From: Hyphomicrobiales bacterium
GTDB taxonomy: Bacteria > Pseudomonadota > Alphaproteobacteria > Rhizobiales > Rhizobiaceae
Assembly (NCBI GenBank): GCA_900466475.1
Contig: UBMI01000016.1
Location: 285,133-322,262 of the forward strand
Length of the DNA stretch: 37,130 nt
Reading direction: 5' to 3'
The translations under genes and the position numbers were made by a program. Below, piece by piece: positions 14,237-23,270 of this stretch. The first letter of the stretch is position 1; each line of letters begins with the position of its first letter. Under the pieces are notes generated by a model. The model worked only from the letters and a program-made list of their open reading frames with translations, was not told the DNA's origin and did no database searches.

Positions 14237-15517
14237 TCAGCCGAACTTTACAGCAGGATCGCCGCTTTCGGGAGACTTGTTGGAGCTGCGATCGGCGAGC
14301 GACATGCTTTGCGGCGTGAGCGTCGGAGATGTTGCTGTCGGAATCGTCGTATAGGCATCGCGGTCGCTCGCCGGAATGGCTGCACGAATGCGGCTTCTGA
14401 GGATGGCATAGCCGGTGATCAGGAGATGGGCGAGCGCTGTCACCAGGAAGAGTGCATGGGGGCTGACGACTGACATGACCGGACCGCCGATCGTCGGCCC
14501 GATAACGGTGCCGATGCCGTAGAGCAGCAGCAGGCCGCCGGAAACCTTTACGAAATCCTCCGATGAGGCAAAGTCGTTCGCATGGGCGACAGCGATCGGA
14601 TAGAGCGTATTGGCGACCGCACCGTAGAGGATGACGAGGCCGATCAGGAAGGCTGGGGAGGACGGATGCAGGAGGAAGATCAGGAGCCCGGCGAGCGCCG
14701 CGATGGCTGACATGGCTGCCAGGACGTAGCGACGGTCGATACGATCTGACAGGCGTCCGGCCGGAAGCTGCATCACCGCGCCGGCAAAGATGGTGGTGCT
14801 CATCATCACGGCAATCGAAGTGTCGGAAAGACCCGCACCCGCGCCGAAGACGGCACCGAGCGTACCATATGCGCCATTGGCAATGCCAACCAGCAGGATG
14901 CCGAGGCAGGAAACCGGCGAATTGCGATAGAGCGCAGGCAGATCGAGTTTGACTGCTTTCAGCGGCTGCGGTGAGGCAGCGGTCGACAGCGTCGTCGGCA
15001 GCATGGCGATGCAGTAGAAGATGCCGCAGATCATGAAGAGTACCGGCGTGCGCACGTCTTCGAGCGGGATCATCATCTGGCCGCCCACGACGCCAAGGAG
15101 GGTGATGCCGATATAGAGCGAGAAGATCGCGCCGCGGCTCTCATTGTTCGCCCGTTCGTTCAGCCAGCTTTCGATGATCATCGAAGTCCCGGCAGTGGAG
15201 AAACCGGTGACGGCACGCAGGATGACCCACCAGACCGGATCGATGATGATGCCGCTGACAAGCGCGATGATGGCGATGATGGCGATAAAGCCGGAGAACG
15301 CGCGTACATGGCCGACGCGACGCACCATCTTCGGTGCAACCAGGCAGCCAATAACAAAACCTGCGGCCCAGGAGGTCCCGAGCAGACCGAGCGTGGTCGT
15401 GGCATAACCTTCGAGGTTTCCGCGCACAGGAAGCAGAATGCCCTGCAGTCCGTTGCCCATGAAAAGGAAGAGCGTGCCAAAGAGCAGCGCAGCGACGGAC
15501 AGCAGATTTCTTGTCAT
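14237..15517 (-). CDS. Major facilitator superfamily transporter
   Basis: A 426-residue protein with about twelve hydrophobic segments. The first is LLSVAALLFGTLFLFMGNGLQGILLPVRG; a GTSWAAGFVIGCLVAPKMVRRVGHVRAF loop forms the MFS motif A region. It resembles the YcaD-like group of MFS proteins. The C-terminal tail is about 40 residues, Pro/Ser/Thr-rich and probably cytoplasmic. It should be an inner-membrane proton-coupled transporter; the substrate cannot be told. The 15518-15692 gap upstream holds its promoter region and no further gene that I can support. Confidence 0.9.
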   Translation of the reverse strand: MTRNLLSVAALLFGTLFLFMGNGLQGILLPVRGNLEGYATTTLGLLGTSWAAGFVIGCLVAPKMVRRVGHVRAFSGFIAIIAIIALVSGIIIDPVWWVILRAVTGFSTAGTSMIIESWLNERANNESRGAIFSLYIGITLLGVVGGQMMIPLEDVRTPVLFMICGIFYCIAMLPTTLSTAASPQPLKAVKLDLPALYRNSPVSCLGILLVGIANGAYGTLGAVFGAGAGLSDTSIAVMMSTTIFAGAVMQLPAGRLSDRIDRRYVLAAMSAIAALAGLLIFLLHPSSPAFLIGLVILYGAVANTLYPIAVAHANDFASSEDFVKVSGGLLLLYGIGTVIGPTIGGPVMSVVSPHALFLVTALAHLLITGYAILRSRIRAAIPASDRDAYTTIPTATSPTLTPQSMSLADRSSNKSPESGDPAVKFG

Positions 15518-15692
15518 ATCCCCAGACTCGGCGTGTTCGCTTCGAAAAAGACATAAGGCGCGACGTTAATCTGCCCAGTCCATAAGAGTGTTGATTGTGT
15601 CCCGGAATGCCTTTACGGCGTGTAGATATTCCTGTGTTCGCGTGAAAAAATGTCCGTCCTGTGACATTCTGATAAATGGAAAAAATAAAGCC

Positions 15693-15860
15693 ATGACAAA
15701 GCTGATAGCGTTGCTACTCATCCTTGCCATGGCAATCCAGATCATCAAGCCGCTCGGCTATCCGGGGCTGCGCCGCCGGATGGATTTCTGGAAGATCGCG
15801 CTGATTGCCTTTGCCATCTGGGCGGTGGCGTTGCTGGCGCGTGATTTCCTGGTGCAATAG
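15693..15860 (+). CDS. Small two-helix membrane protein
   Basis: A 55-residue protein: MTKLIALLLILAMAIQIIKPLG forms one hydrophobic helix and DFWKIALIAFAIWAVALLARDFLV a second, joined by a basic loop (RRRMD). Hydrophobic, short and with ordinary local codon use, it looks like a real small inner-membrane protein. I do not recognise a named family. The frame extends upstream to 15588, but that extension is Cys-rich and unlike a membrane-protein start, and the ATG at 15693 opens directly into the hydrophobic helix. The ribosome-binding site is weak (TGGAAAAAATAAAG). Confidence 0.6.
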   Translation: MTKLIALLLILAMAIQIIKPLGYPGLRRRMDFWKIALIAFAIWAVALLARDFLVQ

Positions 15861-15866
15861 GCGGGG

Positions 15867-16787
15867 TCAGTCCTGCAGGATGATCTCGCCTTTCATCATC
15901 GGCACGCAGCTTCCCGAGATCGTCACGTCAGTGACTGTGCCGGCCGTCTTGACGACATCGAGTTCGATGATGCTGCGCCGGCCCATTTCGACGCCCTGTT
16001 CGATCGTCACGTGCTGGCTGACGTCCGCCTCCGGCAGCAGCGAGACGAGATAGGCGGAGAGGGCGGCTGATGCGCTTCCGGTCGCCGGATCTTCAATGAC
16101 GTTGTCCAGCGGCGCGAACATGCGGGCGCGGATGTTCCAGGGGGTAGCGGCGGGACGTACATAGAGGAACAGCGAAAAGTCATGGGTGCCGGCCACGCCC
16201 CTAGCCGCCGCCTGGAAGCCGTTCAGATTGGGACTTGCCGCGGCCAGAGCCTCGAGGCTCTCGAGTTCTGCGATGGCGAAGTTCAGTCCCACCGATGCAA
16301 AGACTGGGGCATGCTTGTTCTTGCGGATCGAGGAGGGATCAAGGGAGACGCAATCGGCAATGACGGTCTCGGATATTCTGTCGCCTATTTCAAGCGGCCG
16401 TGGAGCACGGATGGTTGCTCCGGTGACTCGGCCTTCACGGCGCTGCAGGGTGACTTCCACGAGGCCGGCCTTTTCCTCGAACCGCAGCCTATCGCCAATG
16501 GCGCGACCGAAGATTTCGTTCTGCTGGCCGAGAACATAGGCAGTGCCGACATTGGGATGCCCCGCGAACGGCACCTCCATTGTCGGCGTGAAGATGCGAA
16601 CTTTTGCGGTGTTTTCGGGGTTCTCAGGCGGCAGCACGAAGGTTACTTCGGAATAGCCGAACTCGGCGGCAATCTTTTGCATTGCCGCATCGCTGATGCC
16701 CCTGGCGTCGCTCATGACCGCGAGCGGATTGCCCTCATAGCGGGTGGAGGTGAAGACGTCGACGGTGAGGTAGGACAAGCTGTTCAT
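15867..16787 (-). CDS. PhzF-family isomerase/epimerase
   Basis: A 306-residue protein with the two-lobed PhzF fold signatures: VDVFTSTRYEGNPLAV (9-24), FGYSEVTFV with catalytic E47, FTPTMEVPFAGHPNVGTAYVL, and DPATGSASAALSAYL in the second lobe. PhzF enzymes catalyse hydrogen-shift isomerisation in phenazine synthesis, but most members outside such clusters have no known substrate. No phenazine genes are present here, so this is a PhzF-like protein of unknown substrate. It stands alone on the minus strand, converging on the small membrane-protein gene. Confidence 0.92.
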   Translation of the reverse strand: MNSLSYLTVDVFTSTRYEGNPLAVMSDARGISDAAMQKIAAEFGYSEVTFVLPPENPENTAKVRIFTPTMEVPFAGHPNVGTAYVLGQQNEIFGRAIGDRLRFEEKAGLVEVTLQRREGRVTGATIRAPRPLEIGDRISETVIADCVSLDPSSIRKNKHAPVFASVGLNFAIAELESLEALAAASPNLNGFQAAARGVAGTHDFSLFLYVRPAATPWNIRARMFAPLDNVIEDPATGSASAALSAYLVSLLPEADVSQHVTIEQGVEMGRRSIIELDVVKTAGTVTDVTISGSCVPMMKGEIILQD

Positions 16788-16888
16788 GGCGGCTCCAACA
16801 ATGGTGGCACCATGATTATCGAGGCTCGTTGTTGCGGCGAAGGACTATCTTGTCGCCATGACAAATCGGCTTCGCGACTGGCAATAAC

Positions 16889-16925
16889 AAAGACAGGCGG
16901 CGAGGGTGCTCGTCGCCTGTCTGTT
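16889..16925 (-). terminator. Intrinsic terminator of the aldolase gene
   Basis: A 13-bp stem, GACAGGCGGCGAG (16892-16904) with CTCGTCGCCTGTC (16909-16921), contains one G-U pair and a 4-nt loop. On the minus strand it is followed by TTTGTT. It lies 24 nt after the aldolase stop; a T-run on the plus side means it could act in both directions. Confidence 0.85.
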
Positions 16926-16945
16926 TTCTCAAGCATCCAAAAGGC

Positions 16946-17971
16946 TCATGCGGCCTTTTCGAGTTCGGCCTTCCAGTTGCCCTTGGCGGCGAGGCTGTTC
17001 ATTTCGGCGCGGTGCGCGAATTCGCGCTGGCCGGCAGCGACGTTTTCCTGCTTGCCGTTCCAGGCCTTGAGTGCGCTGTCCTGCAGGGCACGGCCATAGG
17101 AGAAGGTGACAAACCAGGGCAGCTCATAACCGGAGTTGATGGCGGAGAGATGGGCTGTCGCTTCTTCCGTGGTCTGGCCGCCGGAGAGGAAGGCGATCCC
17201 CGGAACGGATGACGGAACCGTGCGCTTCAACACCTGGACGGTGCGCTCCGCCACTTCCGCAACCGAGGCCTTGCGGGCATTCTTGCCGTCAATGACCATG
17301 TTCGGCTTCAGGATCATGCCCTCGAGGCTGACACGGGCATCAGCAAGTTCCTCGAACACGATGCGCAGCGTGGATTCGGTCACTTCGGCACAACGGTCGA
17401 TATTGTGGTCGCCCGGCTTTCCGTCCATCAGGCATTCCGGCTCGACGATCGGTACGATCTTGGCTTCCTGGCAGAGCGCGGCATAGCGAGCCAGCGCCTG
17501 GGCGTTGGCGCGCACGGAACCGCGGCTCGGCAGGGTCTGCGAGATGGCGATGACGCCGCGCCACTTGGCGAAGCGGGCGCCGGCCTCATAATATCTGGCA
17601 AGGCGGTCTGCGAGGCCATCAAGGCCTTCGGTGACGGTTTCACCCGGATATTTTGCCATCGGCTTGGCGCCGATATCGACCTTGATGCCCGGAATGCTGT
17701 CGGCAGCCTTGATGATGTCGACGAAAGACGTGCCGTCAGCGGTTTTCTGATACAGGGTTTCCTCGTAGAGGATGACGCCGGAAATGTACTTCTTCATTGC
17801 GTCTTCCGAGCGGAAGAGCATCTCGCGATAATCGCGTCGGCTGGTTTCGGTCGATTCAAGATTGATCGCATCGAAACGCTTCTTGATGGTGGAGGTCGAT
17901 TCATCGGCGGCAAGCAGGCCCCGACCGCCAGCAACCATCTTAACTGCAATGTCTTCCAGTCGTTCGCTCAT
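16946..17971 (-). CDS. fda: Class I fructose-bisphosphate aldolase
   Basis: The enzyme interconverts fructose 1,6-bisphosphate with dihydroxyacetone phosphate and glyceraldehyde 3-phosphate through a lysine Schiff base, without metal. The 341 residues carry LLAADESTSTIKKRF (19-33), GVILYEETLYQ, the active-site region IVPIVEPEC (172-180) and Schiff-base K222 in GMILKPNMV. The C-terminal FLSGGQTTEEATAHLSAIN also fits class I. Length is standard. It is the last member of the tkt-gap-pgk-fda block but has its own promoter region downstream of the pgk terminator, with a 27-bp palindrome and an AGCGCT site. Confidence 0.95.
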   Translation of the reverse strand: MSERLEDIAVKMVAGGRGLLAADESTSTIKKRFDAINLESTETSRRDYREMLFRSEDAMKKYISGVILYEETLYQKTADGTSFVDIIKAADSIPGIKVDIGAKPMAKYPGETVTEGLDGLADRLARYYEAGARFAKWRGVIAISQTLPSRGSVRANAQALARYAALCQEAKIVPIVEPECLMDGKPGDHNIDRCAEVTESTLRIVFEELADARVSLEGMILKPNMVIDGKNARKASVAEVAERTVQVLKRTVPSSVPGIAFLSGGQTTEEATAHLSAINSGYELPWFVTFSYGRALQDSALKAWNGKQENVAAGQREFAHRAEMNSLAAKGNWKAELEKAA

Positions 17972-18031
17972 CTCGTTCTCTCCACAATGAAACCCGGTAG
18001 AATTGACAATATAGAACTCGGATAACAGAAG

Positions 18032-18060
18032 TTTATAGCGAGAAAAATGGGAGCGCTAAG
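18032..18060 (-). promoter_or_regulatory. Candidate fda promoter with an AGCGCT site on its -35 box
   Basis: Minus strand: CTTAGC (18060-18055), 17-nt spacer, TATAAA (18037-18032). The palindromic AGCGCT (18052-18057), a core typical of LacI-family operators, overlaps the -35. Transcription would begin about 55 nt before the fda ATG. Confidence 0.45.
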
Positions 18061-18066
18061 TCATTG

Positions 18067-18093
18067 AAACGATTGAAATGATTTCAATCGTTT
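18067..18093. promoter_or_regulatory. Perfect 27-bp palindrome upstream of fda
   Basis: AAACGATTGAAAT (18067-18079), a single central G, and the exact reverse complement ATTTCAATCGTTT (18081-18093). It lies just upstream of the predicted fda promoter and after the pgk terminator. A 13-bp perfect half-site points to a dimeric regulator rather than a terminator, since no T-run follows on the minus strand. The regulator is unknown. Confidence 0.65.
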
Positions 18094-18123
18094 GAAAGTT
18101 CGGGAATTTTTCCTCTTCGTGAG

Positions 18124-18154
18124 CAAAAGACCGCGGAAGCGTTCGCTCCCGCGG
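18124..18154 (-). terminator. Intrinsic terminator of pgk
   Basis: The minus strand forms CCGCGG-GAGCG-AA-CGCTT-CCGCGG, an 11-bp stem with one G-U, followed by TCTTTTG. It lies 49 nt after the pgk stop and separates pgk from fda. Confidence 0.85.
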
Positions 18155-18202
18155 CCTATCCTGCTGGAATATCTGCCGAATCGGCTTATGGCCAACGGGC
18201 CG

Positions 18203-19399
18203 TTACCGAGAGAGAACGGCCACGCCCGGCAGTTCCTTGCCTTCCATCCATTCGAGGAAGGCGCCGCCTGCCGTCGAAACATAGGTAAATTCTTCGGCAA
18301 CGCCGGCATGGTTCAGCGCCGAGACCGTATCGCCACCGCCTGCGACCGACGTGAGCTTGCCGGCCTTGGTGCGCTCGGCGGCGTATTTCGCAGCGGCGAC
18401 GGTCGCTGTGTCGAAGGGCTCGATTTCGAAGGCGCCGAGCGGACCGTTCCAGACGAGCGTCGTGGCGCGCTCGATCCAGGTCTTGACGGCTTCGACCGAC
18501 TTTGGACCGACGTCGAGGACCATGGCGTCACCGGGGATGGCTTCGATCGAGACGATCTCATTGGGCGCTCCTGCCTTGAATTCGCGGGCGACGACGCCGT
18601 CTTCCGGCAGAACGATCGCGCAGCCAGCGGTGGCGGCTTCGATCATGATCTGCTTGGCGGTATCGGCGAGGTCATGTTCGCAGAGCGACTTGCCGACATT
18701 GGTGCCCCGGGCGGCGATGAAGGTGTTGGCCATGCCGCCGCCGATCACGAGCGCATCGACCTTCTTCACGAGGTTCATAAGAAGGTCGATCTTGGTCGAG
18801 ACCTTGGCGCCACCGACGATGGCGACGACCGGACGGATCGGGTTGCCGAGGCCTTTTTCGAGCGCCTCGAGTTCTGCCTGCATCGTGCGCCCCGCATAGG
18901 CAGGCAGGTGATGGGCAAGGCCTTCGGTGGAGGAGTGGGCGCGGTGAGCAGCAGAGAAGGCGTCGTTCACATAGATATCGCCGTTTGCGGCGAGCGCCTT
19001 TGTGAATTCAGGATCGTTCTTTTCCTCTCCCTTGTGGAAGCGGGTGTTTTCCAGAAGCAGAATATCGCCATTGTTCATCTTCGCGACGGCGGAAGCGGCT
19101 GCTTGGCCGATGCAGTCGGACGCCGTCAGCACGGCATGGTCGAGCACCGCCTCGACGGACGGAGCAATCAGAGAAAGCGAGAATTCTGCCGAGGGGCCGT
19201 CCTTCGGGCGACCGAAATGGGCGAGCAGGATGACCTTCGCTCCCTTTTTCGACAGTTCAAGGATCGTCGGCGCGACGCGCTCGATGCGGGTCGTGTCCGT
19301 AACCTTGCCGTCCTTGACCGGGACGTTGAGGTCGACGCGGACGAGAACGCGCTTGCCGGCGATATCGTTGAGGTCGTCGAGGGTCTTGAAAGCTGCCAT
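18203..19399 (-). CDS. pgk: Phosphoglycerate kinase
   Basis: The enzyme catalyses ATP formation from 1,3-bisphosphoglycerate in glycolysis and the reverse in gluconeogenesis. The 398 residues show RVLVRVDLNVPVKDGKVTDTTRI near the N terminus, LLAHFGRPK, the hinge region RPVVAIVGGAKVSTKIDLL, the LVWNGPLGAFE motif and the C-terminal GGGDTVSAL nucleotide site, all intact. The start is the ATG at 19399 (MAAFKTLDDL), the usual family start; a 21-residue longer frame has a non-homologous N terminus. The antiporter gene lies 80 nt upstream on the same strand. Confidence 0.97.
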   Translation of the reverse strand: MAAFKTLDDLNDIAGKRVLVRVDLNVPVKDGKVTDTTRIERVAPTILELSKKGAKVILLAHFGRPKDGPSAEFSLSLIAPSVEAVLDHAVLTASDCIGQAAASAVAKMNNGDILLLENTRFHKGEEKNDPEFTKALAANGDIYVNDAFSAAHRAHSSTEGLAHHLPAYAGRTMQAELEALEKGLGNPIRPVVAIVGGAKVSTKIDLLMNLVKKVDALVIGGGMANTFIAARGTNVGKSLCEHDLADTAKQIMIEAATAGCAIVLPEDGVVAREFKAGAPNEIVSIEAIPGDAMVLDVGPKSVEAVKTWIERATTLVWNGPLGAFEIEPFDTATVAAAKYAAERTKAGKLTSVAGGGDTVSALNHAGVAEEFTYVSTAGGAFLEWMEGKELPGVAVLSR

Positions 19400-19479
19400 G
19401 GAAGGATCCGTTCGTGGTTGCGAAAGTTGCGCCGACCATAGCAAGGATCGAAGGAGACGCAAGGCAGTCGGCGGCCGTT

Positions 19480-21330
19480 TTAGCGTGGGGTTTCGTCACG
19501 TCCGGCAGCACTTTCCGCAGCCGTCACCTCATGCCTTTTGCGGCCTTTCATACGGTCGCGGGTACGCTGGATAATTTCGCGCAGATTGATGAAGATCGGC
19601 AATGTTATGGCGGGCTCCACGGCCTCCAATGACATGCCGACAGAGGTGATGTGATCCTGATCGTCGAGGTCGCGGACGATGAGAATGAGCGAGCCGAGAC
19701 GGACGCGATCGGCATAATCCGCCTTGCCGCCGAGGCGCTGTTTCATCAGTTCGGCGATCGTCAAACCCTTCTCGGATTCATTGAGCAGGCCCGGACCATA
19801 AGCGGCATCGAGATCGGCGGCAGGGCGAGCCGGCGACAGCGCGAAGGCGCCAAAAAATTCCGCGTCGTCCTCATCAACAGGTGCACGGCTGGCGAAGAGC
19901 CGGTCGAGCAGGCGCGAATAGCTGGGAGCGATGAAGAGGTAGACAAGATCGTTTTCCCTCAAGCGACCGGCATATTGGTAGCGCATCGACTTGCCGTCGC
20001 GGATCACAAGCGAGGGTGCCGCCCAGCGCGGAATGCGCTCGCCACGCAGAACCGGGCTGTCCTTGACGACGCGATAGGACAGCAACTCGTGATTGGCCGC
20101 GCCTGGCAGGTCGACCTCAACTTTGTCGACCGCGCCGATGCGCGGCGGAATGATGAGACCGAGGCGCTTGGCGACCGGCTTGATTGTCCAGCCCTGCACG
20201 AGGAGCGAGACGAGCACGATGATGAAGGCGGTGTTGAAGTAGATCTGGCTGTGCTGCAGGCCGCCGAGGATCGGCATGATGGCAAGCAGGATTGAGACTG
20301 CGCCGCGCAGACCGACCCAGGCGACAAAGCCGATTTCCTGCTGCGTATAATCGAACGGCAGCAGTGACAGCCAGACGGCGAGCGGCCGGGCGACGAAGAT
20401 CAGGAAGAGAGCGAGCAGGATCGCCGGCACGATGATGACAGGGAATTGCGAAGGCGTCGCCAACAGGCCGAGCACAAGGAACATAATGATCTGGGCAAGC
20501 CAGGTCATCCCGTCCTGAAAGCGCCTGATGGTGCCGATCGCCTGCATCTTTCGGTTTCCGGCATAGATGCCAGCGACATAGACGGCGAGGAAGCCGCTGC
20601 CGCCAACCGCGCCGGTGAAGGAGAAGACGAGCAAGGCGAGCGCCAGCACGAAGATTGGCGTGAGGCCGCGATCCGTTTCCAGCCGCCCGGCGATCAGCAC
20701 GATCATCATGCCGCCCAGCAGACCAAGGATGACGCCAAGACCCATCTGCTGAATGAACATGGCGAGCATGCCGATATTGATGCCGGCGTAACGTTCGCCG
20801 CTGGCGAGAACCTCGACCAGGGCGATGGTCAGGAAGATCGCCATCGGGTCGTTGGTGCCGGATTCGACCTCCAGCGTGGAGCGCACCTTGTCTCGGATGT
20901 TGATGCCGCCGATGCGCAGCAGGAAGAAGACGGCTGCAGCATCGGTAGAGGCGACAATTGAGCCAAGCAGCATGCCTTCCAGCCAGCTGAAATGCAGCAG
21001 CCAGCGGGCGGCGAAGGCGAAGAGCCCGGCGGTCAAGAGCACGCCGACCGATGCCAGTGTCAACGACGGTATCGCGGCAATTCGGAAGGCCTGCATCGGT
21101 GTACCGAAGCCGGAATCGAAAAGGATAATCGCAAGCGCGATGGAGCCCAGAATATAGGCGAGGTAGTTGTTGCTGAATTCGATGCCGAGGCCATCGACGC
21201 CGGCGGCAAGCCCGATCATCAGAAACAGCAGCAGGAGAGGAGCGCCGAAGCGGAACGCAAGCAGGCTCGAGAAGGCCGCAAGAAGCACGAGCGCCGTCGC
21301 AACCAGCACCACGATATAAAACGCTTCCAT
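19480..21330 (-). CDS. CPA1-type K+/H+ (or Na+/H+) antiporter with C-terminal TrkA-C domain
   Basis: A 616-residue protein resembling NhaP2/CvrA. The first 400 residues hold about 12-13 membrane helices, with ILFDSGFGTPM, GSIVASTDAAAVFFLLRIGG and the ESGTNDPMAIFLT ion-site motif of CPA1 exchangers. The soluble C-terminal part (LPGAANHELLSYRVVKDSPVLRGERIPRWAAPSLVIRDGK...RLRENDLVYLFI) looks like a TrkA-C regulatory domain, followed by a further domain. It should exchange K+ or Na+ for H+ at the inner membrane. The ATG at 21330 follows AGGGG and starts right before the first helix. Its place between gap and pgk is unusual; it probably has its own promoter in 21331-21603. Confidence 0.88.
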   Translation of the reverse strand: MEAFYIVVLVATALVLLAAFSSLLAFRFGAPLLLLFLMIGLAAGVDGLGIEFSNNYLAYILGSIALAIILFDSGFGTPMQAFRIAAIPSLTLASVGVLLTAGLFAFAARWLLHFSWLEGMLLGSIVASTDAAAVFFLLRIGGINIRDKVRSTLEVESGTNDPMAIFLTIALVEVLASGERYAGINIGMLAMFIQQMGLGVILGLLGGMMIVLIAGRLETDRGLTPIFVLALALLVFSFTGAVGGSGFLAVYVAGIYAGNRKMQAIGTIRRFQDGMTWLAQIIMFLVLGLLATPSQFPVIIVPAILLALFLIFVARPLAVWLSLLPFDYTQQEIGFVAWVGLRGAVSILLAIMPILGGLQHSQIYFNTAFIIVLVSLLVQGWTIKPVAKRLGLIIPPRIGAVDKVEVDLPGAANHELLSYRVVKDSPVLRGERIPRWAAPSLVIRDGKSMRYQYAGRLRENDLVYLFIAPSYSRLLDRLFASRAPVDEDDAEFFGAFALSPARPAADLDAAYGPGLLNESEKGLTIAELMKQRLGGKADYADRVRLGSLILIVRDLDDQDHITSVGMSLEAVEPAITLPIFINLREIIQRTRDRMKGRKRHEVTAAESAAGRDETPR

Positions 21331-21603
21331 GCCTACCCCTTTCGCTTCGTCACGCCATCCCGCAGCCGCCCCGCCCATCCCCCAACGTCCAGCACGATCT
21401 TTCAGTAAACGGCAAAAAACAGCAGAAGGGTAGGCCTTGCGGCTTAACCTCGGCTGCATTGCTGCGTCATGCTGCTGGACGGCCCTTGGGGTGAGGGCCA
21501 GAAAAGAATGCTATTGGAAAAAGTCTCTATAAAGAATGTATGAGCAAATCAGGCGAGAGCAGGGCAGGCAGAGGGAGCGCCACACTTTTTGTTGATGAGA
21601 CCG

Positions 21604-22113
21604 TTAGAGGCCGCTTCCATTTTTCGTCACCTGAAATTGCTTCTGAATTCGGTCCATGGGCGTACCGTCCTTAAGCGGCACTTTCTTCAGCGTGTTATAG
21701 GTACGGAACCCCATCTTCTCGTAGTAGGCCAGCCCGCCAATGTTGTCGGCGCGGATGGTTGCGTTGATGATTTCGATATTGCGTTCTTTGGCTGCAGAAC
21801 GTGTTGCGGCAAACAGGGCAGTGCCGACGCCTGGGATCTTCGGGTTCAGGCGCGCGAAAGTTCCGATATCGGCCCACCCCTTCGGCAAATCGCCGTAACG
21901 GCTGAGGAACTGAAAGCCGGCGAGGCCAGACCCTGCCTGCGCCACATGGCAGATGAGGGCGAATTCGCCGGATATGAACCAGTCGGCCAAAAGTTCGGGC
22001 GAAAAGCGATCCTCGAGGGCAGTCGTGCCGCCCGCTTCGATGATCTCATTGATGAGCCCGCAGAGTTCGGCGGCGTCATCAACAGTCGCGTTGCGAATAG
22101 TCAGTTGCGCCAT
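21604..22113 (-). CDS. GNAT family N-acetyltransferase
   Basis: A 169-residue GNAT fold: LTIRNATVDDAAELCGLINEIIEAGGTTALED at the start, a central strand with GFQFLSRY, the acetyl-CoA loop region NPKIPGVGTALFAATRSAAKERNIEIINATIRADNIGGLAYYEKMGFRTY, and a basic tail. The pyrophosphate-binding Q/RxxGxG/A loop is present only in a degenerate form (PGVGTAL). It is probably an amine or amino-acid acetyltransferase of unknown substrate. It has a GGAG ribosome-binding site and lies just after the gap terminator on the same strand, so it is probably not part of the gap transcript. Confidence 0.9.
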   Translation of the reverse strand: MAQLTIRNATVDDAAELCGLINEIIEAGGTTALEDRFSPELLADWFISGEFALICHVAQAGSGLAGFQFLSRYGDLPKGWADIGTFARLNPKIPGVGTALFAATRSAAKERNIEIINATIRADNIGGLAYYEKMGFRTYNTLKKVPLKDGTPMDRIQKQFQVTKNGSGL

Positions 22114-22146
22114 GCTCTTCCATCTCCTGATCGATCGCCCAAAATG

Positions 22147-22170
22147 AAAACGGCCCGGTTTCCCGAGCCG
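22147..22170 (-). terminator. Intrinsic terminator of gap
   Basis: Minus strand CGGCTCGG-GAAA-CCGGGCCG (22170-22151), an 8-bp stem with one G-U, followed by TTTTCATTTT. It lies 24 nt after the gap stop. Confidence 0.88.
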
Positions 22171-22194
22171 CTTCCTGATCTTGATGCCTGACGC

Positions 22195-23205
22195 TTAGAT
22201 GAGCTTGGCGAAGGCAACAGCCGTGTCGGACATGCGGCTGGAGAAGCCCCACTCGTTGTCGTACCAGGACAGGACGCGCACGAAGTTGCCTTCCATGACC
22301 TTCGTCTGGTCGGTCGCGAAGATCGAGGAGTGGCTGTCGTGGTTGAAGTCACGGGAAACGAGCGGCTCATCGGTGTAGCCGAGGATGCCCTTCAGCTTGC
22401 CGTTTGCGGCAGCCTTGATCGCTTCGTTGATTTCGCCGACCGTGGTGGCCTTCTTGGCAACGAACTTGAAATCGACGACCGAAACGTTCGGGGTCGGAAC
22501 GCGGATCGAGGTGCCGTCGAGCTTGCCCTTGAGGTGCGGCAGAACGAGGCCGACGGCCTTGGCAGCACCCGTCGAGGTCGGGATCATCGAGAGAGCAGCA
22601 GCGCGGGCGCGATACAGGTCCTTGTGCATCGTATCGAGCGTCGGCTGGTCGCCGGTGTAGGAGTGGATAGTGGTCATGAAGCCGTGGTCGATGCCAACGG
22701 CGTCGTCGAGAACCTTGACGACCGGCACCAGGCAGTTGGTGGTGCAGGAGGCGTTGGAGATGACCAGATGCTCCTTGGTGAGCTGGTCATGGTTGACGCC
22801 GAAGACAACGGTCAGGTCAGCGCCGTCGGCAGGAGCCGAAACGATGACGCGCTTGGCACCAGCCGTCAGATGAGCAGCGGCCTTGTCGCGGGCGGTGAAG
22901 ATGCCCGTGCATTCCATCGCGATGTCGACACCCAATTCCCTGTGGGGAAGGGTTGCCGGATCCTTGATCGCGGTGACCTTGATAGGCTTGCCGCCGCCGA
23001 CCACGATCGTGTCGCCTTCGACCTTCACTTCGGCCGGGAACTTACCGTGGATGGAGTCGTAACGCAGCAGGTGGGCGTTGGTCTCGACCGGGCCGAGGTC
23101 GTTGATGGCGACGACTTCGATGTCCGTACGGCCGGATTCGACGATGGCGCGAAGAACGTTGCGGCCGATACGACCGAAACCGTTGATGGCAACCTTGACT
23201 GTCAT
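22195..23205 (-). CDS. gap: Glyceraldehyde-3-phosphate dehydrogenase, type I
   Basis: The enzyme oxidises glyceraldehyde 3-phosphate to 1,3-bisphosphoglycerate with NAD(P)+ and Pi. The 336 residues show the Rossmann motif INGFGRIGRNVLRA (8-21), N35-D36 at the end of the second strand (an Asp there favours NAD+), the active-site SNASCTTNC with nucleophile C154, and H-bearing TTIHSYTGDQ. All are intact. The ATG at 23205 is preferred over the one at 23211 because GGGAG lies nine nt before it but only three before the other. It follows tkt by 65 nt on the same strand and is probably co-transcribed. Confidence 0.97.
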   Translation of the reverse strand: MTVKVAINGFGRIGRNVLRAIVESGRTDIEVVAINDLGPVETNAHLLRYDSIHGKFPAEVKVEGDTIVVGGGKPIKVTAIKDPATLPHRELGVDIAMECTGIFTARDKAAAHLTAGAKRVIVSAPADGADLTVVFGVNHDQLTKEHLVISNASCTTNCLVPVVKVLDDAVGIDHGFMTTIHSYTGDQPTLDTMHKDLYRARAAALSMIPTSTGAAKAVGLVLPHLKGKLDGTSIRVPTPNVSVVDFKFVAKKATTVGEINEAIKAAANGKLKGILGYTDEPLVSRDFNHDSHSSIFATDQTKVMEGNFVRVLSWYDNEWGFSSRMSDTAVAFAKLI

Positions 23206-23270
23206 GTTCATTCACTCCCTAGAGATTGGGATTGCGGATAATAGATGAGGAAGCGCCCGAAGGCACTCCC

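Noticed and set aside
20340..20360. Possible insertion or mobile element bringing the antiporter between gap and pgk
   Set aside because: No terminal inverted repeats, target duplications, transposase or integrase fragments, and no shift in base composition at the borders.
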